Made by a program: the position numbers and the translations under genes. A DNA stretch of 64,000 nt from an uncultured Succinivibrio sp. (lineage in GTDB: Bacteria; Pseudomonadota; Gammaproteobacteria; Enterobacterales; Succinivibrionaceae): NCBI GenBank assembly GCA_900770725.1, contig CAAGLL010000019.1, positions 1 through 64,000 of the forward strand. The letters are read 5' to 3'. Position 1 is the stretch's first letter, and every line of letters starts with the position of its first letter. Shown piece after piece: positions 53,322 through 62,754 of the stretch. Below the pieces are notes generated by a model that was not told the DNA's origin, searched no databases, and saw nothing but the letters and a program-made list of their open reading frames with translations.

Positions 53322-53921
53322 ATGTTGCAGCATTACATTTCCCTCTTGGTCCAGAGCATCTTCATCCAGAACATGGCCCTGGCCTTCTTCCTGGGCATGT
53401 GCACCTTCCTGGCCGTGTCCAAGAAGGTCGCCACTGCCGCAGGCCTCGGATGCGCGGTGATCATGGTCCAGGTGCTGGCAGTCCCTGCCAACAACCTGAT
53501 CAACACCTACATCCTCAAGCCCGATGCCCTGGCCCCAGGCCTTGACCTCTCGTTCCTGAGCTTCATCACCTACATCGGCGTCATCGCCGCAATCGTGCAG
53601 GTGCTGGAGATGTTCCTGGACAAGTACGTGCCTTCGCTGTACGCCGCCCTGGGCATCTTCCTGCCGCTCATCACCGTCAACTGCGTTATCTTCGCGGGCG
53701 TGTCCTTCATGGTCCAGCGCGATTACAACTTCCCAGAGTCGGTGGTCTACGGATTTGGCTCGGGCGCCTCATGGGCCCTGGCAATCATCCTGCTGGCCGC
53801 AATCCGCGAGCGCCTCAAGTACGCTGACGCGCCTGCCGGCCTGCACGGGCTGCCGTTAACCTTTATCACTGCGGGACTGATGGCCATCGCCTTCATGTCC
53901 TTCTCTGGTATCCAGCTCTAA
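53322..53921 (+). CDS. nqrE: Na+-NQR subunit E
   Basis: 199-residue partner of NqrD, six helices in inverted topology. FIQNMALAFFLGMCTFLAVSKKV and LITVNCVIFAGVSFMVQR carry the iron-ligand cysteines; VYGFGSGASWALAIILLAAIRER is the sodium-path region. Two bases after the nqrD stop. Confidence 0.97.
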   Translation: MLQHYISLLVQSIFIQNMALAFFLGMCTFLAVSKKVATAAGLGCAVIMVQVLAVPANNLINTYILKPDALAPGLDLSFLSFITYIGVIAAIVQVLEMFLDKYVPSLYAALGIFLPLITVNCVIFAGVSFMVQRDYNFPESVVYGFGSGASWALAIILLAAIRERLKYADAPAGLHGLPLTFITAGLMAIAFMSFSGIQL

Positions 53922-53938
53922 CAGGGGGATAAGGATAC

Positions 53939-55165
53939 ATGGAAACAATCGTAGCCGGCGTGGTGATGTTCGTAGTCATCATCGCCGTACTCGTTGCCCT
54001 GATCGTCATCGCCAAGAAGTTCCTGGTCAAATCGGGAGATGTGACCATCGGCGTCAACGGCGATCCGAAGCTGGCAATGACTGTCCCGGCCGGCGGCAAG
54101 CTGCTGAACACCCTTTCTGACAAGGGCGTGTTCGTCTCCTCCGCCTGCGGCGGACGCGGCGCCTGCGGCCAGTGCCGCCTCAAGGTGGTCTCCGGCGGCG
54201 GCAACGTCGTCCCGGTCGAGTACTCGCACTTCACCAAGCGCGAGATCAAGGAAGGCTGGCGCCTGGCCTGCCAGGTCGCCGTCAAGAACGACATGAACAT
54301 CGAGCTCCCGCCTGAGGTGTTCGGCGTCAAGAAGTGGGAGTGCACCGTCATTTCCAACCACAACGTCGCAACCTTCATCAAGGAGCTGCGCCTGAAGGTG
54401 CCTGATGGCGAGGAAGTTCCGTTCCGCGCCGGCGGCTACATCCAGATCGAGGCCCCTGCGCACACCGTGTACTACAAGGACTTCGACATCGAGCCGCAGT
54501 TCAAGGGCGCTTTCCTGCACTTCCACTTTGACAAGCTCGTGTCCAAGGTCGATCACCCGACCATCCGCGCTTACTCGATGGCCAACTACCCGGGCGAGAA
54601 GGGCCTGATCATGCTGAACGTGCGCCTCGCGACGCCTCCGTTCTCCAACCCCAGCGCGCCTCCGGGGATCATGTCCTCGTACATCTGGAGCCTCAAGCCT
54701 GGCGACAAGGTCACGATCTCCGGCCCGTTCGGCTCGTTCTTCGCCAAGGAAGACGATGCCGAGATGGTGTTCATCGGCGGCGGCGCCGGCATGGCCCCGA
54801 TGCGCTCGCACATCTTCGACCAGCTCAAGCGCCTGAACACCAAGCGCAAGATCTCGTTCTGGTACGGCGCCCGCTCCCTGAGCGAAGCGTTCTACATCGA
54901 CGACTTCAACCAGCTGGCCAAGGAGCACCCGAACTTCACCTGGCACCTGGCGCTGTCCGATCCTCAGCCCCAGGACCACTGGACCGGCCTGACCGGCTTC
55001 ATCGCCAACGTGCTCTACGAGCAGTACCTCAAGGCCCACAAGAACCCGGAGGACTGCGAGTACTACATGTGCGGACCTCCGATGATGACCAAGTCGGCCG
55101 TCGACATGCTCCACTCGCTGGGCGTCGAGGACGACTCGATCTTCTTCGACAACTTCGGCGCTTAA
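53939..55165 (+). CDS. nqrF: Na+-NQR subunit F (NADH-oxidising)
   Basis: 408-residue electron-entry subunit. One N-terminal membrane helix (5-25), a 2Fe-2S domain with Cys70, 76, 79 and 111 (identical spacing to Vibrio NqrF), an FAD domain with RAYSMANYPGE and SSYIWSLKPGDKVTISGPFG, and an NAD domain with FIGGGAGMAPMRSHIFDQL and YMCGPPMM. Ends the operon; the maturation genes apbE and nqrM do not follow here. Confidence 0.98.
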   Translation: METIVAGVVMFVVIIAVLVALIVIAKKFLVKSGDVTIGVNGDPKLAMTVPAGGKLLNTLSDKGVFVSSACGGRGACGQCRLKVVSGGGNVVPVEYSHFTKREIKEGWRLACQVAVKNDMNIELPPEVFGVKKWECTVISNHNVATFIKELRLKVPDGEEVPFRAGGYIQIEAPAHTVYYKDFDIEPQFKGAFLHFHFDKLVSKVDHPTIRAYSMANYPGEKGLIMLNVRLATPPFSNPSAPPGIMSSYIWSLKPGDKVTISGPFGSFFAKEDDAEMVFIGGGAGMAPMRSHIFDQLKRLNTKRKISFWYGARSLSEAFYIDDFNQLAKEHPNFTWHLALSDPQPQDHWTGLTGFIANVLYEQYLKAHKNPEDCEYYMCGPPMMTKSAVDMLHSLGVEDDSIFFDNFGA

Positions 55166-55185
55166 AAGCCGCCTGAGTTGACCTG

Positions 55186-55216
55186 CCCCGGGATGCGGAA
55201 GCTCCCGGGGTTTTTT
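55186..55216 (+). terminator. Terminator of the nqr operon
   Basis: CCCCGGGA, nine-base loop, TCCCGGGG then TTTTTT: textbook intrinsic terminator 20 bases after nqrF. Confidence 0.93.
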
Positions 55217-55248
55217 GTGCCCGGAGCTTGTAAATGCCTGCGCTATTT

Positions 55249-55264
55249 CAAACTTAACAGTTTG
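55249..55264 (+). repeat. Inverted repeat upstream of the exported unknown gene
   Basis: CAAACT-TAAC-AGTTTG, in an AT-rich 155-base leader that also has TATACG and TATAAG boxes (near 55322 and 55345). Operator candidate; promoter not clear. Confidence 0.35.
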
Positions 55265-55371
55265 AGAAAAAGACAAATATTTTCAAGAAAACGGTGAGCC
55301 CGCGCGTTGAAACTCCGTTACTATACGCACTTGGGAATCTAGGCTATAAGAACTACAAAAATAGAAGAAAA

Positions 55372-57207
55372 ATGCTGAAATTAGCAGGTGGCTTGGCCGC
55401 CGCCGCAGCTTTGACATGCGCGGCGGCGCCGATGTGGGAGGCAGGAGAGCTCAAGTACTCTGACGACGAGGCTGAAGTATCCGCGTTCATCAACACCGAG
55501 CGCGACACCCAGGTCCAGGCCGTGCTGTGCGCAAAGAACACCGGCTATTCCTACCGCTTCACGCTGCTGCTTGCGCATTCGTTCAACAACGACTTCGTGA
55601 TCCAGGCTGGCGTCAAGTCCGACACCTTGAACTCCAAGGTCTATGCGGAGGTGTCGGGGAACTCGCTGGAGTTCCAGATAGACCAGGCCCTGATCATCAG
55701 CCTGCGCGACAGCCCGATGCTCGAGTTCACCTTCACCAAGCAGGACGCCAAGCTCCTGGGGCTCCCCGAGAAGCTCTCGGTGCCGATGACCGGCTCCGAT
55801 CTCACGATGCGCAAGGTCGCCTCCGAGTGCACCGCGCTGTGCCTCACCAAGGACTACTCCTGCGACAAGCCGCTCATCTCGTCGCTGCTGTGGCCGCAGA
55901 GCGGCTTTGCCAAGTATCCGGGCAAGGCTGATCTGGAGACGCTGTGCACCGACTTCCGCGGCGGGCACTTCGTCTTCAACAACTCCGCAGGCTGCCGCTT
56001 CGGCCTTGATCGCTTCTACTCCCGCCAGGGCGTGGGGCCGCTCTCCTTCCTCGACCGGATCTTCAACGCCAAGGGATCGCACTTTTCCCGCTACACGCAG
56101 TTGTGGAACGCCGCCGCCGAGCAGGCCGCAGGCGAGGCGCCTGGCGATGACATCAAGGCCGACGGGCGCGAGTGGTACCTCTCGCTCTACGCCCTCTCGG
56201 GCGGGCGCAAGGTGCGCCAGTATCCGCAGTCGTACTTTGAGATCATGAACCTCGACGGCGATCCGACCACCTTCCTCTACGACACCGACAACCGCTACGA
56301 GCTCGAGCAGCTCAAGTACACCTCGGTGCTGGCAAGGCGCTATGGCTCCTCCGTCAAGGCCGCGTCCACCTTCGAGGAGGCGCTCAAGGAGTGGTCGGAG
56401 TTCTACCGCGAGTTCTGCGCCTCATTGCCCCAGGTGCGCGAGGCCCAGGCGCTGAGGCCGGTCATCTACCGCACCATGCTCCTGCGCATCTGGCATCTGG
56501 CCGGAATGCCCGCAGGCGTCATCCTCAAGCAGAAGAACGCCTTCAGGCAGGGTATCGGCGGCAAGACCGTCACCGGCGAGTACCTCGAGTCGGTATGCTC
56601 GTTCTTCGACGGGGAGGGCGGCAGCGAGTACTTCTACGCCTCGGACCAGTGCGTGAAGGGCGTGTTTGCAGACTTAGGCGGCAACGGCTTCAAGACCCTG
56701 GGCTTGGACGGCGTGGTCTCCAAGTGGGACGCCTTTGCCAAGGCCTGGCGCGAAAGCACGTTCTTCAACGACAGCGTCGATGACGCCGTGGGCACCGCGC
56801 CCAGGGCCAAGCTCACGCTCTCGCTGCTCTCGCTCTACAAGATCTACGGCTTCGGCGACTACTTCCTGATGCGCCAGTGCATCGCCAGCCGCGATCCGGA
56901 CATCTGCTCCTACGAGAACTCCCGCTACTACCGCACCTACGAGCAGGAGCTTGCAAACCGCCTCGAGTCCATCACCGCCGTCTCGCCCAAGGACGCCTCC
57001 GAACTCTCCAAGACCAACGAACTGTGGAAGCAGTACTATGACGCGCTGTGCTCCTATGTGGACACGCTCGAGCGCTCAGGCCTCATTCCCGCCTGGCGCG
57101 CCTCGCTCGTCAAGGGCATGGCTGCGGTGCAGCAGACCAACGCGCTCTTGAACTTGAACTACGATCGCGAGGAACTCCCGGACGAGTCCTTGGAGAACGT
57201 GGACTGA
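55372..57207 (+). CDS. Large exported protein of unknown function
   Basis: 611 residues from ATG 55372; an upstream GTG at 55294 would add 26 unlikely residues. A Sec signal peptide (MLKLAGGLAAAAALTCAAAP) predicts a periplasmic or secreted location. The N-terminal 140 residues look beta-rich (VSAFINTERDTQVQAVLC, FTLLLAHSFNNDFVIQAGV, LEFQIDQALIISLRD) and resemble an invasion-associated-locus-B-like fold only in pattern. The rest is helical with many Tyr, Trp and paired Cys (CTALCLTKDYSC, CIASRDPDIC). No enzyme motif is evident. It lies between terminators, so it is a single-gene unit. Confidence 0.6.
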   Translation: MLKLAGGLAAAAALTCAAAPMWEAGELKYSDDEAEVSAFINTERDTQVQAVLCAKNTGYSYRFTLLLAHSFNNDFVIQAGVKSDTLNSKVYAEVSGNSLEFQIDQALIISLRDSPMLEFTFTKQDAKLLGLPEKLSVPMTGSDLTMRKVASECTALCLTKDYSCDKPLISSLLWPQSGFAKYPGKADLETLCTDFRGGHFVFNNSAGCRFGLDRFYSRQGVGPLSFLDRIFNAKGSHFSRYTQLWNAAAEQAAGEAPGDDIKADGREWYLSLYALSGGRKVRQYPQSYFEIMNLDGDPTTFLYDTDNRYELEQLKYTSVLARRYGSSVKAASTFEEALKEWSEFYREFCASLPQVREAQALRPVIYRTMLLRIWHLAGMPAGVILKQKNAFRQGIGGKTVTGEYLESVCSFFDGEGGSEYFYASDQCVKGVFADLGGNGFKTLGLDGVVSKWDAFAKAWRESTFFNDSVDDAVGTAPRAKLTLSLLSLYKIYGFGDYFLMRQCIASRDPDICSYENSRYYRTYEQELANRLESITAVSPKDASELSKTNELWKQYYDALCSYVDTLERSGLIPAWRASLVKGMAAVQQTNALLNLNYDREELPDESLENVD

Positions 57208-57214
57208 GTTCTGC

Positions 57215-57244
57215 AAGGCCAGGGCAGGATCCCCTGGCCTTTTC
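57215..57244 (+). terminator. Terminator after the exported unknown gene
   Basis: AAGGCCAGGG, loop CAGGATC, CCCTGGCCTT followed by TT; ten-pair perfect stem. Confidence 0.85.
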
Positions 57245-57295
57245 CATCCAACTTGCCATGTCATGCTGGCATGGCCTTAAAGCAAAGAGGAAGCC

Positions 57296-59101
57296 ATGCC
57301 AGGACGCACCAGCACGCAAGCTAAAAGCCCCGCCGCCTTCAGAGAGCCAAAGGCGGCAGATACCCTGGGCGATGCAGCATCCAAGGCCACGGTCGCAAAC
57401 TGGATGAGGCTTGGCACCAAGGCGGAGGGGAGGCTCCAGAGCCGCGCCAACAAGACCAGGTCGTCAAAGCGCGTCATGCCTGCCGAATACGCAGGCAGCA
57501 GGCAGAACGCGCTCTCGGCCTTCTTCCTGGCATCGCGCATCGAGTCAAACGGCTACGGCGCGATGGAGGCCTTCTGGTCGCTCTGCCAGAACCTGCTGCG
57601 CCGCGCTGGGATCGCGCAGAAGCCCTCGTGCGTGAAGGCGCTCTCCGAGTACTCCGGCCTTAAAACCTACCAAGACCTCTTAAATGAGGATCTGCCCGAC
57701 GAGCCCGACATCCTGGGCCTCGTCTATGAGAGCTACTTGAGCGAAGGGCAGAGGAACGAGCGGGGCTGCTACTACACGCCGCGATCCATCGCATCCGATA
57801 TGCTCGAGGGCATGGATCTCTCAGGTGGCGCCACGCTCCTCGATCCCTGCTGCGGCAGCGGGGCCTTCCTGCTTGCAGCCGATGCCCCGGATCCCTCGCA
57901 GCTTTGCGGCATCGACGCCGATCCCATGGCAGTGATGCTCGCGCGCACCAACCTGCTTTTGAAGTACCGCGATCGGGACTTCGTGCCCGATATCACCTGC
58001 GCCGACTTCCTCGATGAGGGGACGGATCTTGGAGGGAGGCGCTTTGACTTCATCGCCACCAACCCGCCCTGGGGCGCCAGTATCGCCCATGCCCAGGCGA
58101 TCGCGGGGATAAGCTCAGGGGAGAGCGCCTCGCTGGTCCTGGCCAAGTCCTGCTCCCTGCTCAAGGAAGGCGCTCGCGCCTGTTTCCTCCTCCCCGAGGC
58201 GGCGCTCAACGTCAAAAACCACCTCTGCCTGCGGAAGTTCCTGCTCGAGCGCGTCGACCTTGCGGGCATCAAGTCCTATGCCCAGGCCTTCTGCGGGGTC
58301 ATGACCGGCTTTGCCAGCGTGTCGCTGAAGGCCGGCGCGCCCTCGGGCAGGCCGGTTTCGGTCGTCGCGCCAAAGTGGGAGCGCCCCATCGATCCCTCGG
58401 AGTTCAAGGAAGCCCCGAACCTCGTGTTCAGCCTGATCCCCGCATCCGAGGCCGCCATCGTGAAGAAGTGCCGCAGGCGCGGGGAACTGAGCCTCAAGGA
58501 GAGCGAGTGGGCGCTTGGCATCGTGACAGGCGACAACAAGCGCCTGCTCTCAGAGGAGCGCCAGGATGGGATGGAGCCCATCTACACGGGGCGCGAGATC
58601 AAGCCCTACGTCCTCATGGCGCCAGGGCGCTTCATCAAGTACGACCGCAAGGCCTTCCAGCAGGCCGCCCCCGACAGGATCTACCGCATGAAGGACAAGC
58701 TTGCTTATAAGTTCATCTCAAGCAAGCTCGCCTTCGCCTGCGACCGTGAGGGGAGCCTCTTCCTGAACAGCGCCAACCTGCTCGTGCCCAGGATCCCGGG
58801 CATGGGCGCCATGACGGTGATGGCCTTCTTGAACTCCTCGCTCATGAGCTTCCTCTACAGCAGGATGTTCGGGGAGGTGAAGATCTTAAAGGGCAACCTC
58901 ATGGAGCTGCCGTTCCCCAGGATCACGGAAGATGAGGACGCGGAGCTCTCGCGCCTTGCCCAGGCCGCGTCGGAGGGCAATGAGGATGCGCCTGATGCCA
59001 TCGACTCCCTGGTGCTCGGGATCTTCGGGCTTGACGAGGCAGAGCGCGAGGAGGTCCTCAGGAAGGCCCGCCCGCGGAGATCCCGCAAAGCCTTGGCGTG
59101 A
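57296..59101 (+). CDS. Solitary N6-adenine DNA methyltransferase (TaqI/Eco57I-like)
   Basis: 601-residue SAM-dependent DNA methylase. The first 60 residues are basic low complexity; a helical segment (70-155) leads into YYTPRSIASDML (159-170), motif I LLDPCCGSGAFLL (181-193), an acidic GIDADPMAV motif II, and catalytic motif IV ATNPPWG (254-260; NPPW = N6-adenine class). From about 390 the sequence (GIVTGDNKRLL, PIYTGREIKPYVL, LFLNSANLLVPRI, MELPFPRI) matches the TaqI-like target-recognition domain. No endonuclease gene is adjacent and no nuclease domain is fused. GAGG precedes the ATG. Likely epigenetic or a restriction remnant. Confidence 0.82.
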   Translation: MPGRTSTQAKSPAAFREPKAADTLGDAASKATVANWMRLGTKAEGRLQSRANKTRSSKRVMPAEYAGSRQNALSAFFLASRIESNGYGAMEAFWSLCQNLLRRAGIAQKPSCVKALSEYSGLKTYQDLLNEDLPDEPDILGLVYESYLSEGQRNERGCYYTPRSIASDMLEGMDLSGGATLLDPCCGSGAFLLAADAPDPSQLCGIDADPMAVMLARTNLLLKYRDRDFVPDITCADFLDEGTDLGGRRFDFIATNPPWGASIAHAQAIAGISSGESASLVLAKSCSLLKEGARACFLLPEAALNVKNHLCLRKFLLERVDLAGIKSYAQAFCGVMTGFASVSLKAGAPSGRPVSVVAPKWERPIDPSEFKEAPNLVFSLIPASEAAIVKKCRRRGELSLKESEWALGIVTGDNKRLLSEERQDGMEPIYTGREIKPYVLMAPGRFIKYDRKAFQQAAPDRIYRMKDKLAYKFISSKLAFACDREGSLFLNSANLLVPRIPGMGAMTVMAFLNSSLMSFLYSRMFGEVKILKGNLMELPFPRITEDEDAELSRLAQAASEGNEDAPDAIDSLVLGIFGLDEAEREEVLRKARPRRSRKALA

Positions 59102-59127
59102 CTGCCTGCAGTCAAAGATGCCAGAGA

Positions 59128-59157
59128 CACGAAGGCCCGCATGAGCGGGCCTTCGTG
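59128..59157. terminator. Hairpin between the methyltransferase gene and dapD
   Basis: CACGAAGGCCCGC, loop ATGA, GCGGGCCTTCGTG: 13-pair perfect stem in the convergent gap, no T-run. Confidence 0.7.
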
Positions 59158-59189
59158 GTAAAGTCCGGGGCCAGGCCCCGGATGGCGCG

Positions 59190-60035
59190 TCAGCCGTGGA
59201 TCTCGTCCATGGTCTCGCGCAGCAGGCTGTTGATGCCGACCTTGGAGAGGGTGCGCTCATCGACGTGCTTGACGATGATCGCGGCGTATAGCGAGTACTT
59301 GCCGTCCTTGGAGGGCAGGTTGCCGGCGACGACCACCGAGTGCGGCGGGACGTAGCCGTAGGAGACCTCGCCGGTGGTGCGGTCGTAGATGCGGGTGGAC
59401 TTGCCCAAGAACACGCCCATGGAGATCACGGAGCCCTCGCCGACGATGCAGCCCTCGACGACCTCGGAGCGGGCGCCGATGAAGCAGTTGTCCTCGATGA
59501 TGGTAGGGCCGGCCTGGACGGGCTCGAGCACGCCGCCGATGCCGGCGCCGCCTGCGATGTGGACGTTCTTGCCGACCTGGGCGCAGGAGCCCACGGTGGC
59601 CCAGGTGTCGACCATGGTGCCGGCGCCGACGTGCGCGCCGACGTTGACGAACGAAGGCATCAGCACAGCGGTGGGCTCGATGTAGGCGCCGCGGCGCACG
59701 ACGGCGCCCGGGCAGACGCGCAGGCCCTCGCGCTCGAAGCGCTCGGTGTCATAGCCGTTGAACTTGAGGGGGACCTTGTCGAAGTAGGCGCCGCCGGGGA
59801 TGGTGTTGATCTCCGACTTGTGGAGCCTGAAGGAGAGCAGGACCGCCTTCTTGACCCACTGGTTGGTGAGCCACTGGCCGTCCTTCTTCTCGGCCACGCG
59901 CAGCACGCCGCGGTCGAGGCCGTCGAATACCTGCTCCACGGCGTCCCTGACGTCGGAAGGAGCATTGTCGGGGCTGATGGAGGCGCGGTTTTCAAAGGCG
60001 TCGTCGATGATCCCCTGTAAGTCTTGAAGTGCCAT
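59190..60035 (-). CDS. dapD: Tetrahydrodipicolinate N-succinyltransferase
   Basis: Succinyl-CoA-dependent step of lysine/diaminopimelate synthesis. 281 residues (E. coli 274). N-terminal helical domain (LQGIIDDAFENRASISP), then a left-handed beta-helix of hexapeptide repeats (VCPGAVVRRGAYIEPTAVLMPSFVNVGAHVGAGTMVDTWATVGSCAQVGKNVHIAGGAGIGGVLEP) and YGYVPPHSVVVAGNLP. Follows glnD by 29 bases in the conserved map-glnD-dapD order. Confidence 0.97.
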   Translation of the reverse strand: MALQDLQGIIDDAFENRASISPDNAPSDVRDAVEQVFDGLDRGVLRVAEKKDGQWLTNQWVKKAVLLSFRLHKSEINTIPGGAYFDKVPLKFNGYDTERFEREGLRVCPGAVVRRGAYIEPTAVLMPSFVNVGAHVGAGTMVDTWATVGSCAQVGKNVHIAGGAGIGGVLEPVQAGPTIIEDNCFIGARSEVVEGCIVGEGSVISMGVFLGKSTRIYDRTTGEVSYGYVPPHSVVVAGNLPSKDGKYSLYAAIIVKHVDERTLSKVGINSLLRETMDEIHG

Positions 60036-60064
60036 TTCAGATATACCTGTGTTTGCAAGCTGAT

Positions 60065-62728
60065 TTATGGGTGCGTGGCCGACGTTCCTTCCAGCCCCTC
60101 GTGCAGGGCTGCGGAGAGCTCGGCCTTCTTCGCCTCGTTAAGCGGCAGTCCGTTTCCGTCCGTCACTGTGAAGAAGTCGTCCGCCCTCTCGCCGGTCGTG
60201 TTGATCCTGGCTGCCGAAATCAGGCAGCCGCACCGCCCCAGGATGATGCCGATCTTAGCGAGCAGGCCCTCGCCGTCAAGGGTCGAGACCTCGAACGAGG
60301 AGTGCCCGGAGCTCTCGTCGGTGAGGAAGTTTATCTTGGTGGGAACGCTGAACAAGCCAGGTGAATGCCTTGTAACTTCAATGTCCTGCGCCGGCTCCTC
60401 GAACTGGGAGAGTATGCTCTTGCGCAGCCCGTTCAGGCGGTCGTTGTCCAGGGGCATGTTTTTGCGGTTTTGGAACTTGATGGTGCAAAGAACACAATTA
60501 TGGTGCGTCAGGAAGATCTGCGCACTGAATACGTTCAGGTGCTTGCGCGCCATCGCCGCGGCCACCGAGCCGAAGAACATCGGGGAGGTGCTGCGGTAGT
60601 AGAGCAAAAGCTCGGTGCCCAGCGCGCCGAGCTGGGCGAAGAGGATGAGCGGGCGATCCTTGTTCTGGAACCTGATGATGTTGCGGGCGTGCCACTTGAT
60701 CTCCGATGGCTGGTAGTGGAGGAAGTAGGCGGTAGGGAACTGCGCGAAGTAGCGCAGGAGATCCGACTTCCTGATCTCCGGCGTGCTCTCGATGATGAGC
60801 TGCTGGTTCTCCTGGGCCTGCAGGCTCGTGTCCAGTGCGCTCTCGCGCCCGCTGCGCAGCACCTGGCGGGTCGACATGTACAGCTGCCTGAAGATGCTGT
60901 CCTTCCAGGAGTTCCACTCGCTGTCGTTCGTGGCGGTGATGTCGGCCACGGTCAGGCAGTAGAGCATGTTCAGGTGCTCCTCGTCCTTCATCTGCCCGGC
61001 GAAGTTGTTGATGACCTCGGGATCGGCGATGTCGCGCCTAGTGGCGATGTTCGAGAAGAGCAGGTGGTTGCGGATGGTCCAGGTCACGAGCTCGGTCTGG
61101 TAGGGGGCGAAGCTGTGGAGCTGGCAGAAGTTGTAGGCCTCCTTCGCCCCCTCCTCGGCGTGGTGGCCGCCGCGGCCCTTGGCGATGTCGTGCAGGAAGG
61201 CCGCGACGTTCAGAAGCCCGGGCTCCGAGAGCTGGCGAACCACCGAGGAGAAGAACGAGAACACCGGATCGTCCGAGTGCTGGAGCGCCACGATGTTGGT
61301 GAGCGCGCGGATGGTGTGCTCGTCCACCGAGAACATGTGGAACATGTCGAACTGGGTGAGGCCCTCGATGCGCTCCCACTGCGGCATGTACGAGGAGATC
61401 ACGCGCGTCTCGTGCATCAGCGGCAGCGCCACGCTCAGGCTGTCCTGATCGGTGAGCACCTGCTTGAAGATCTCGCGGCAGCGCGGGATCTCGATGAGGA
61501 ACTGCGTGAGGTCGCGGCGGCTCTGGCGCAGCGCCTTCAGGCAGTTCACGTGGATGGCGCGGATCCCCGGGTGCTTGGCGATGACCCTGAAGAGCTCGAG
61601 CATCATCCCGGGCTCGTTGTGGAAGAGGTCGTGGTCGAGGATGTCGATGTACTTGCCGCGCTGGACGAAAAAGCTGTTGATGAAGACCGGCTCCTCCTCG
61701 CCGTCCAGCTCGCCCTTGATGGCGATGGTCTCAAGCTGCAGCACGATCTCGCTGAGCTCGCGCACGCGCCTGAAGGTGCGGAAGAGCGCGCGCATCATCG
61801 CCTCGACCGGGCTGTTGCCGGAGTCCCCATAGCCGAGCATGGCCGCGGCCTGCTTCTGGCAGTCGAGCGTCAGGCGGTTGCCGCCGCCTGAGCAGATGTT
61901 CAACGCGTAGCGCACCTCGAAGAGGAAGCGGCGGCACTCGATGAGCTCGCCGTACTCGTCCTCGGTGAGGAGCCCGGCCGAGAGCATGGCCTCGGGATCG
62001 CGGGCGCCGAAGTGCAGCGAGGCGATCCACTGGAGCACCTGGATGTCGCGCAGGCCGCCGGGGTTGTTCTTGACGTCAGGCTCGATGGAGTAGACGGTGT
62101 CCTTGTACTGGTGGTAGCGCTCCTGCTGCTCTTTTACCTTGGCGTCGAGGAAGCGGCGCGAGTCCCAGCCCATGTCCTGGGTCACGCTCTTGAGCAGGTA
62201 GGCTGCGACGTCCTTCGAGCCTGCGATGAGGTGGTTCTCAAGCAGGTTGGTCCTAACCGTGATGTCGCCGCGCGCCTCGATGACGGTGTCGTGCACCGAG
62301 CGCACCGAGGATCCCAGGTCGAGCTTGATGTCCCAGAGGTAGGAGATGAAGGACTCGATCTTCGAGCCCGTCTCGTCGCTTATGGGCTCCTCGGAGCAGA
62401 CGAGCAGGATGTCGATGTCCGATCCCGGGAACATCTCGGCCCGCCCGTAGCCGCCGACTGCCATGAGCGCAAGCGTTCCGCTTGCGCCCAGGCCGAAGTG
62501 GAGGAAGAGCCTTGAGAGCAGCGAGTCGAAGAAGGCGGTGCGGCAGTCGAGGAGCTCGGGCACCCCGAAGCCGTCCTTGAAGCAGGAGGACAGGTAGTCC
62601 TGGAAGCGCGACAGCAGGGCGCGGCAGGACTTCACGTCGTAGATGTCCGCCCCCTGCTCGTCGAAGGGGCGGACGCGCCCGGGAGCGCCCTCGACGGTCT
62701 TCCTCGGCACATTGATGCTCTCGAACAT
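60065..62728 (-). CDS. glnD: [Protein-PII] uridylyltransferase / uridylyl-removing enzyme
   Basis: Glutamine sensor of the nitrogen cascade; uridylylates and deuridylylates PII. 887 residues, full length. Nucleotidyltransferase domain with GGYGRAEMFPGSDIDILLV (about 90-110), the linker with NPGGLRDIQVLQWI, an HD domain with HDIAKGRGGHHAEEGA (His-Asp intact), and two C-terminal ACT domains (RDRPLILFAQLGALGTELLL and SFEVSTLDGEGLLAKIGIILG). 26 bases after map. Confidence 0.97.
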   Translation of the reverse strand: MFESINVPRKTVEGAPGRVRPFDEQGADIYDVKSCRALLSRFQDYLSSCFKDGFGVPELLDCRTAFFDSLLSRLFLHFGLGASGTLALMAVGGYGRAEMFPGSDIDILLVCSEEPISDETGSKIESFISYLWDIKLDLGSSVRSVHDTVIEARGDITVRTNLLENHLIAGSKDVAAYLLKSVTQDMGWDSRRFLDAKVKEQQERYHQYKDTVYSIEPDVKNNPGGLRDIQVLQWIASLHFGARDPEAMLSAGLLTEDEYGELIECRRFLFEVRYALNICSGGGNRLTLDCQKQAAAMLGYGDSGNSPVEAMMRALFRTFRRVRELSEIVLQLETIAIKGELDGEEEPVFINSFFVQRGKYIDILDHDLFHNEPGMMLELFRVIAKHPGIRAIHVNCLKALRQSRRDLTQFLIEIPRCREIFKQVLTDQDSLSVALPLMHETRVISSYMPQWERIEGLTQFDMFHMFSVDEHTIRALTNIVALQHSDDPVFSFFSSVVRQLSEPGLLNVAAFLHDIAKGRGGHHAEEGAKEAYNFCQLHSFAPYQTELVTWTIRNHLLFSNIATRRDIADPEVINNFAGQMKDEEHLNMLYCLTVADITATNDSEWNSWKDSIFRQLYMSTRQVLRSGRESALDTSLQAQENQQLIIESTPEIRKSDLLRYFAQFPTAYFLHYQPSEIKWHARNIIRFQNKDRPLILFAQLGALGTELLLYYRSTSPMFFGSVAAAMARKHLNVFSAQIFLTHHNCVLCTIKFQNRKNMPLDNDRLNGLRKSILSQFEEPAQDIEVTRHSPGLFSVPTKINFLTDESSGHSSFEVSTLDGEGLLAKIGIILGRCGCLISAARINTTGERADDFFTVTDGNGLPLNEAKKAELSAALHEGLEGTSATHP

Positions 62729-62754
62729 GCGCCCCTCCCTGGGTCAGGCCCTGC

